Origin: Caulobacter sp. CCH9-E1
Lineage (GTDB): Bacteria > Pseudomonadota > Alphaproteobacteria > Caulobacterales > Caulobacteraceae
Assembly: GCF_001556515.1 (NCBI RefSeq)
Contig: NZ_LSJA01000073.1
Span: forward strand, 1-64,000
Length of the DNA: 64,000 nucleotides
Reading direction: 5' to 3'
The position numbers and the translations under genes were made by a program. The notes beneath the pieces were generated by a model. That model was not told the DNA's origin, made no database searches, and worked only from the letters and a program-made list of their open reading frames with translations. How positions within the stretch are numbered: the stretch's first letter is position 1; every line of letters begins with the position of its first letter. Shown here in pieces: positions 59,613-64,000 of the stretch.

Positions 59613-60641
59613 ATGAAAGCCCTCGCTCTTTTCGCCACCGCCGCGGCCCTAGCCCTGACCGGGACCGCCGCCATTGGCGCCACGCCGGATGCTCCGGCTC
59701 CCGCCGTCGCCGACACCGTCCGTCTGGCCACCGACCTGCCGCCGCCGATCGCCCGTCGCGCCCCCGCCACGGTGAAGGTCGACCTGGTCACTCAGGAAGT
59801 GGTCGGCAAGCTGGCCGACGGCGCCAGCTTCAAGTTCTGGACCTTCAACGGCAAGGTGCCGGGGCCGATGGTCCGCGTCCGGGTCGGCGACACCGTCGAG
59901 GTCTCGCTGAAGAACGCCGCCGACAGCGAGCACATGCACAATGTCGACTTCCACGCCGTCACCGGTCCCGGCGGCGGCGGCGTCGCCACCATGGCCGCGC
60001 CGGGGGAAACGCAGACCTTCACCTTCAAGGCGATTGCGCCGGGTCTCTATGTCTATCACTGCGCCACCCCGATGGTGGCCGAGCACATCGCCAACGGCAT
60101 GTATGGCGCGATCCTGGTCGAGCCCGAGGAAGGCCTGCCCAAGGTCGACCACGAGTTCTACGTCATGCAGGGCGAGGTCTATACCGACGAGGCCATGGGC
60201 TCGAAGGGCCTGCTGAACGAAAGCATCGAGAAGCTCCTGAACGAGCAGCCGGAATTCTACATCTTCAACGGCGGCTTCAAGGCGCTGACCGGCGACAAGG
60301 CCCTGCACGCCAAGGTCGGCGAGACGGTCCGGATCTTCTTCGGCGTCGGCGGCCCCAACAAGACCTCCAGCTTCCACGTGATCGGCGAGATCTTCGACCA
60401 CGTCTATCCGTACGGCTCGCTGACTAGCACCCCGATCAAGGACGTCCAGACGGTCACCGTCGCGCCCGGCGGCGCCACCGTCGTCGACTTCAAGCTGGAA
60501 GTGCCCGGCAACTACATCCTGGTCGACCACGCCCTGAGCCGCCTGGAGCGCGGCGGCGCCGGCATCCTGACCGTCGAGGGCCCCGCCAATCCCGAGGTCT
60601 TCAACGCCCCGCCGAACCCGCACAAGGGCGGCGGCCACTAA
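59613..60641 (+). CDS. nirK: copper-containing nitrite reductase
   Basis: ATG 59613 follows AGGATAGGA and begins a signal peptide (MKALALFATAAALALTGTAA). The 342-residue protein has two cupredoxin domains with all NirK ligands. Type-1 copper: His109, Cys150, His158, Met163 (HNVDFHA; VYHCATPMVAEHIANGMYG). Type-2 copper: His114, His149 and a late His (ILVDHALSRLERG). The active-site Asp112 and the His in TSSFHVIGEIFDHVY are also kept. It reduces nitrite to nitric oxide in the periplasm. The adjacent NO-tolerance genes fit this product. No NO reductase is visible in the window. Confidence 0.96.
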   Translation: MKALALFATAAALALTGTAAIGATPDAPAPAVADTVRLATDLPPPIARRAPATVKVDLVTQEVVGKLADGASFKFWTFNGKVPGPMVRVRVGDTVEVSLKNAADSEHMHNVDFHAVTGPGGGGVATMAAPGETQTFTFKAIAPGLYVYHCATPMVAEHIANGMYGAILVEPEEGLPKVDHEFYVMQGEVYTDEAMGSKGLLNESIEKLLNEQPEFYIFNGGFKALTGDKALHAKVGETVRIFFGVGGPNKTSSFHVIGEIFDHVYPYGSLTSTPIKDVQTVTVAPGGATVVDFKLEVPGNYILVDHALSRLERGGAGILTVEGPANPEVFNAPPNPHKGGGH

Positions 60642-60654
60642 GGCGATGTCCCCA

Positions 60655-60683
60655 GGGGCGGCGAGCGTTCGCCGCCCCTTTTT
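60655..60683 (+). terminator. intrinsic terminator after nirK
   Basis: GGGGCGGCGA and its exact complement form a 10-base stem around GCGT, followed by TTTTTC. It stands 13 bases after the nirK stop and makes nirK a mostly monocistronic unit. Confidence 0.92.
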
Positions 60684-60710
60684 CTTCTCTGACAGACAAT
60701 AGATTGATCC

Positions 60711-61883
60711 ATGAGACAGCATGTCCTGCTGGCGCTCGCGGGCGTGAGCGCGCTCGCCTTCGCCGCGTCCGCCCGCGCCGCCGAAGCGCCCACGCGCACC
60801 GGCCAGCTCCTGCTCGAGGCGCGCACCCGCTATGAGCTCTATGATCCCGATGGCCCGGACGCCGAGGCTGTCACGATGCGCCTGCGTCTCGGCTGGCGCC
60901 AGCCGCTGGCCAAGAGCCTGACCGCTCTGATCGAGATGGAAGCCGTCGGCGCCCTGGTCGACGACTATGCCGACGGGGTCCACGCCAAGCCCGGAAAAGC
61001 GACCATAACCGACCCCGAGACCGTCGAGTTGAACCGGGCTGCTCTGGAGTGGCGGCCGACCGCCGCCCTGGGCGTCGATGTCGGCCGGCAACGCATCATC
61101 CTCGGCAACGCCCGCTTCGTCGGCAACAGCGGCTGGCGGCAGAACGAGCAGACCTTCGACGCCGTCAAGCTGACCGCTAAACCGGCCAAGAGCGTGACCC
61201 TGACCTACGCCTATGCCGACCGCGTGCGCCGGCCGCTGGGGCGCAAGTCGTCGCAAGGCGTCTGGCGCGGCGACGTTCACATGCTGCAGGCGGAAGCCGA
61301 CCTCGGCGCGCTCGGCAAGGGAACCGCCTACGCGCTCCTGCTGGATCTCGACAACGCCCCGACCCAGTCCTCGAAAACCTTCGGCGCCCGGCTGGCCGGC
61401 GCCCACGCCCTACGGCCGGGCCTCAGCGGGACCTGGGAGCTGGAGCACGCCCATCAGGTCGACTGGAAGAGCAACCCGCGGAATTTCTCGCTGAACTATG
61501 ACGCCGCGTCCCTGGGCCTGAAGACCGCCAGGTCGGCGATCTCGGCGAACCTGGAACGACTGCAGGGCGATGGCGTCAACGCCTTCCAGACGCCGCTGGC
61601 TTCGCTGCATGGCTTCCAGGGCCTGTCGGACGTGATCGGCGCGACGCCGGCCAAGGGCGTGCGCGACGCCTTCCTGCGCGGAACGACGACCATCGGCGTC
61701 AAGCAACCGCTGAAGCTGACCGGCGAAGCCCACGACTTCGACACCACCGTCGGGTCCCAGAACCTAGGGCGCGAGGTCGACGTCGTCGTCTCCACGCCCA
61801 TTGCCAAGGGGTGGACGTTCGAGCTGGGCGTGGCCCGGTTCGAGACGCAAAGCCCGGCCTATCCCGACGCGACGCGGGCGTGA
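60711..61883 (+). CDS. outer-membrane beta-barrel (alginate-export/porin-like)
   Basis: This 390-residue protein has a signal peptide (MRQHVLLALAGVSALAFAASARA), then a pattern of amphipathic strands (LLLEARTRYELYDPDG, VTMRLRLGWRQPLAKSLTAL, LEWRPTAALGVDVGRQRIIL). It resembles the alginate-export/OprB-like barrels found downstream of nitrite reductases and other periplasmic enzymes. It may allow passage of nitrite or organic anions through the outer membrane. It follows the nirK terminator by 27 bases, so it may have its own promoter or be read through at low level. Confidence 0.75.
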   Translation: MRQHVLLALAGVSALAFAASARAAEAPTRTGQLLLEARTRYELYDPDGPDAEAVTMRLRLGWRQPLAKSLTALIEMEAVGALVDDYADGVHAKPGKATITDPETVELNRAALEWRPTAALGVDVGRQRIILGNARFVGNSGWRQNEQTFDAVKLTAKPAKSVTLTYAYADRVRRPLGRKSSQGVWRGDVHMLQAEADLGALGKGTAYALLLDLDNAPTQSSKTFGARLAGAHALRPGLSGTWELEHAHQVDWKSNPRNFSLNYDAASLGLKTARSAISANLERLQGDGVNAFQTPLASLHGFQGLSDVIGATPAKGVRDAFLRGTTTIGVKQPLKLTGEAHDFDTTVGSQNLGREVDVVVSTPIAKGWTFELGVARFETQSPAYPDATRA

Positions 61884-61932
61884 GCCAGCCTCGACTTCAA
61901 GCTCTGAGTTCACGAAAGCTGGGAAGGAGGAA

Positions 61933-61956
61933 GGGCCCGCGCAAGCGGGCCCTTTT
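61933..61956 (+). terminator. intrinsic terminator after porin gene
   Basis: GGGCCCGC and its complement form an 8-base stem with GCAA loop, followed by TTTT. It ends the porin transcript and lies just before the convergent ribonucleotide reductase gene. Confidence 0.85.
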
Positions 61957-61964
61957 CGTGGGCT

Positions 61965-64000
61965 CTAGCCGCACTTGGAGTAGCCGCAGTCGGTGCAAGT
62001 GTCGCAGCCTTCCTTGCGGATCAAAGCGGGGCTGGCGCAGCGCGGACAGACGGCGGGACGCGGCGCGTCGGCCTGGGGTTCGACGGGCTCGGCGATCCTC
62101 GGCGCGGGCGCCGCGAGGTCCTGGCGCAGATGCCGCTCGACAACGCCGCCGATCGCCGCCAGCAGCGAGGGCACGTAACGTCCCGACAGCCAGGCGCCGC
62201 CTTGCGGGTCGAACACCGCCTTCAGTTCCTCGGCCACGAAGCCGACGTCGCCGCCGCGCCGGAACACCGCAGAGATCATCCGGGTCAGGGCCAGGGTCCA
62301 GGCATAGTGCTCCATGTTCTTGGAGTTGACGAAGATCTCGAACGGCCGCCGCTGGCCGTCGACGACCGCGTCGTTGACCGTCACGTAGACGGCGTGAGCG
62401 CTGTGCGGCCATTTGATCTTGTAGGTCATGCCGCTGAGGGCCTCCTCGCGGGCGATCAGCGGCGTGTCGTCGCGGGAAGCTTCCGGTGTCGGCGGCTGTT
62501 CGGCTGGCGGCGCATCCACCGACAGGACGGAGCCGGTGACGGCGTTGGGCCGATAGGTCGTCAGGCCCTTGCACCCCATCCGCCAGCCTTCGAGATAGAC
62601 GTCGCAAAAGGCGTCGAAGGCGATGTCGGCCGGGCAGTTGACGGTCTTGGAGATCGAGCTGTCGATCATGGACTGGGCCGCCGCCTGCATGACCAGGTGC
62701 TCGCGCGGCGTCAGGGTCTGGGCCGAGACGAAGACGTCCGCCGGCGGCCCGGCGTCGCCGTGCAGCCGCTTCCAGACCGTCAGGGCGTAGTCCTCGACCG
62801 CCTCCTGCCTGGTCGAGCCGTCGGGCTGGCGGACCTTGCGGTTATAGGCGTAGGCGAAGACCGGCTCGACGCCGGACGAGACGTTGCCAGCCACCAGCGA
62901 GGTGGTGCCCGTCGGCGCGATGGAGGTCAGGCAGCCGTTGCGCAGGCCGTGCTTGGCGATCAGCGCGCGGGTTTCCTCATCGAGCTCGAGCAGGTTCGGC
63001 CGATCCAGCACACAAGGGTCCCAGAGCGGATAGGGCCCCTTCTCGGCGGCCAGGGCGGCGGAGGCGCGGTAGGCCTCGCGCTTGATGATCCCCAGCCAGC
63101 GCCTGGTCGTCTCCGCCGCTTCTTCCGAGCCATAGCGCTGGCCGCAGAAGATCAGGGCGTCGGCGAGACCCGTGACGCCCAAACCGAGGCGCCGCTTGGC
63201 GCGCGCCTCTTCCGCCTGGGCCTCCAACGGGAAGCGCGAGACGTCGATCACGTCGTCCAGGAATCGGATCGCGACGTGGGTCAGTTCCGCGAGCTTCTCC
63301 TCGTCGAGCGCCGCGCCATCGGAGAAGGGCGCAGCCACCAGTCGAGCCAGGTTGATCGAGCCGAGCAGGCAGGCGCCGTAGGGCGGCAGCATCTGTTCGC
63401 CGCAGGGGTTGGAGGCGCTGATCGTCTCGCAATCGGCCAGATTGTTCCGGGCGTTGACCCGGTCGACGAAGATCACGCCCGGCTCGGCATAGGCGTAGGT
63501 CGCCGTCATCAGCCGCCGCCACAAGTCGCTGGCCCGAACCGTCCTGAACACCTCGCCGCCGAACACCAGCGGCCAGTCGGCGTCGGCCGCCAGGGCCTCC
63601 AGGAAGGCGTCGGTGACCAAGACCGAGAGGTTGAAGTTGCGCAGGCGCGTCGGCTCGCGCTTGGCGTCGATGAAGGCCTCGATGTCGGGGTGGTCGATGC
63701 GCAGGCAGCCCATCATCGCCCCGCGCCGCTGGCCGGCCGACAGGATCGTTCGGCACATCGAGTCCCAGACGTCCATGAAGCTCAGAGGGCCCGAGGCGTC
63801 GGCCCCGACGCCGCGCACCGGCGCGCCGGACGGACGGATGGTCGAGAAGTCCATGCCGACGCCGCCGCCCTGCTGCAGGGTCACCGCCGCCTCGCGCAAA
63901 TGCTCGAAGATGCCGGGCAGGTCGTCGGGCAAGGTTCCCATGACGAAGCAGTTGAACAGGGTGACCGCCCTCCCCGTCCCGGCCCCGGCGAAGATGCGGC
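61965..64000 (-). CDS. nrdJ: adenosylcobalamin-dependent class II ribonucleotide reductase, N-terminal part outside window
   Basis: The frame is open to the right edge, and the residues beyond the first in-window Met (FNCFVMGTLPDD) are already conserved catalytic-domain sequence, so the gene continues past 64000. Class II/NrdJ features are GGVGMDFSTIRPSGAPVRG, the catalytic triad region ISASNPCGEQMLPPYGACLLGS (Asn-Pro-Cys-Gly-Glu), GLRNGCLTSIAPTGTTSLVAGN in parts, and a zinc-ribbon tail (CPRCASPAL, CDTCTDCGYSKCG). It makes deoxyribonucleotides without oxygen, using coenzyme B12, which suits a low-oxygen or NO-stressed cell. The C terminus is complete. Confidence 0.92.
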   Translation of the reverse strand, partial: RIFAGAGTGRAVTLFNCFVMGTLPDDLPGIFEHLREAAVTLQQGGGVGMDFSTIRPSGAPVRGVGADASGPLSFMDVWDSMCRTILSAGQRRGAMMGCLRIDHPDIEAFIDAKREPTRLRNFNLSVLVTDAFLEALAADADWPLVFGGEVFRTVRASDLWRRLMTATYAYAEPGVIFVDRVNARNNLADCETISASNPCGEQMLPPYGACLLGSINLARLVAAPFSDGAALDEEKLAELTHVAIRFLDDVIDVSRFPLEAQAEEARAKRRLGLGVTGLADALIFCGQRYGSEEAAETTRRWLGIIKREAYRASAALAAEKGPYPLWDPCVLDRPNLLELDEETRALIAKHGLRNGCLTSIAPTGTTSLVAGNVSSGVEPVFAYAYNRKVRQPDGSTRQEAVEDYALTVWKRLHGDAGPPADVFVSAQTLTPREHLVMQAAAQSMIDSSISKTVNCPADIAFDAFCDVYLEGWRMGCKGLTTYRPNAVTGSVLSVDAPPAEQPPTPEASRDDTPLIAREEALSGMTYKIKWPHSAHAVYVTVNDAVVDGQRRPFEIFVNSKNMEHYAWTLALTRMISAVFRRGGDVGFVAEELKAVFDPQGGAWLSGRYVPSLLAAIGGVVERHLRQDLAAPAPRIAEPVEPQADAPRPAVCPRCASPALIRKEGCDTCTDCGYSKCG

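Noticed and set aside
1..64000. tRNA, rRNA, riboswitch, prophage or insertion sequence
   Set aside because: No cloverleaf, conserved aptamer, integrase, transposase or phage structural gene was recognised by reading. Small RNAs cannot be excluded without a covariance search.

Overview
The window is GC-rich alphaproteobacterial DNA, most likely from Caulobacteraceae (Caulobacter or a close relative). The reasons are seven TonB-dependent receptors (TBDRs) in 64 kb, NodT-family efflux, FixLJ, Fec-type surface signalling, a TTAA-N7-TTAA CtrA-like site and GTG/TTG starts. The genus is inference. No rRNA, tRNA, CRISPR, transposase or integrase was seen.

Layout. (1) 1-9.4 kb: a GNAT gene cut by the left edge, a DUF3574 lipoprotein, an alpha/beta hydrolase, a parallel beta-helix protein with two tandem C-terminal domains, a lone LuxR-type HTH, a TBDR and a DeoR regulator. 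(2) 9.5-20.8 kb: a carboxypeptidase-regulatory-domain TBDR divergent from an exported metallophosphoesterase, then an exported PHP-domain hydrolase, an STN-bearing TBDR, a FecR anti-sigma factor and an ECF sigma factor. This looks like uptake plus periplasmic processing of an unidentified, possibly phosphorylated, ligand under surface signalling. (3) 20.9-25.0 kb: a VOC protein and a siderophore-receptor/PepSY operon behind a Fur-box-like palindrome. (4) 25.0-34.5 kb: a TetR-centred module made of a TBDR, a serine hydrolase, an MFS carrier, a carboxylesterase, a broken SDR and an acyl-CoA ligase. The same AT-rich operator lies in the TBDR/tetR intergenic region and in front of the ligase, so this looks like a regulon for using an ester or acid. 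(5) 34.7-42.9 kb: an AdeRS-like two-component system divergent from a complete RND efflux operon, then an ECF sigma factor without a visible FecR. (6) 43.3-50.1 kb: a TBDR, a LysR regulator, an HD-domain protein that closely resembles the mixed-valent diiron phosphonate oxygenase PhnZ, and a Tat-exported phosphocholine-type phospholipase C. This suggests phospho- or phosphonolipid headgroup use. (7) 50.2-54.0 kb: a DUF2946 gene and a TBDR/PepSY pair. (8) 54.1-64 kb: a nitric-oxide/low-oxygen block with NnrS, a degenerate receiver protein, a bacterial alternative oxidase, FixL and FixJ, a RIC/YtfE iron-sulfur repair protein, copper nitrite reductase NirK, a beta-barrel porin and a class II ribonucleotide reductase that runs off the right edge.

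Regions 6 and 8, with the TetR regulon in region 4, are the most interesting. The HD oxygenase keeps all six expected iron ligands and the likely phosphonate-binding residues, but has Tyr where PhnZ has its switch Glu. The NO block contains two TTG-N8-CAA boxes between RIC and nirK.
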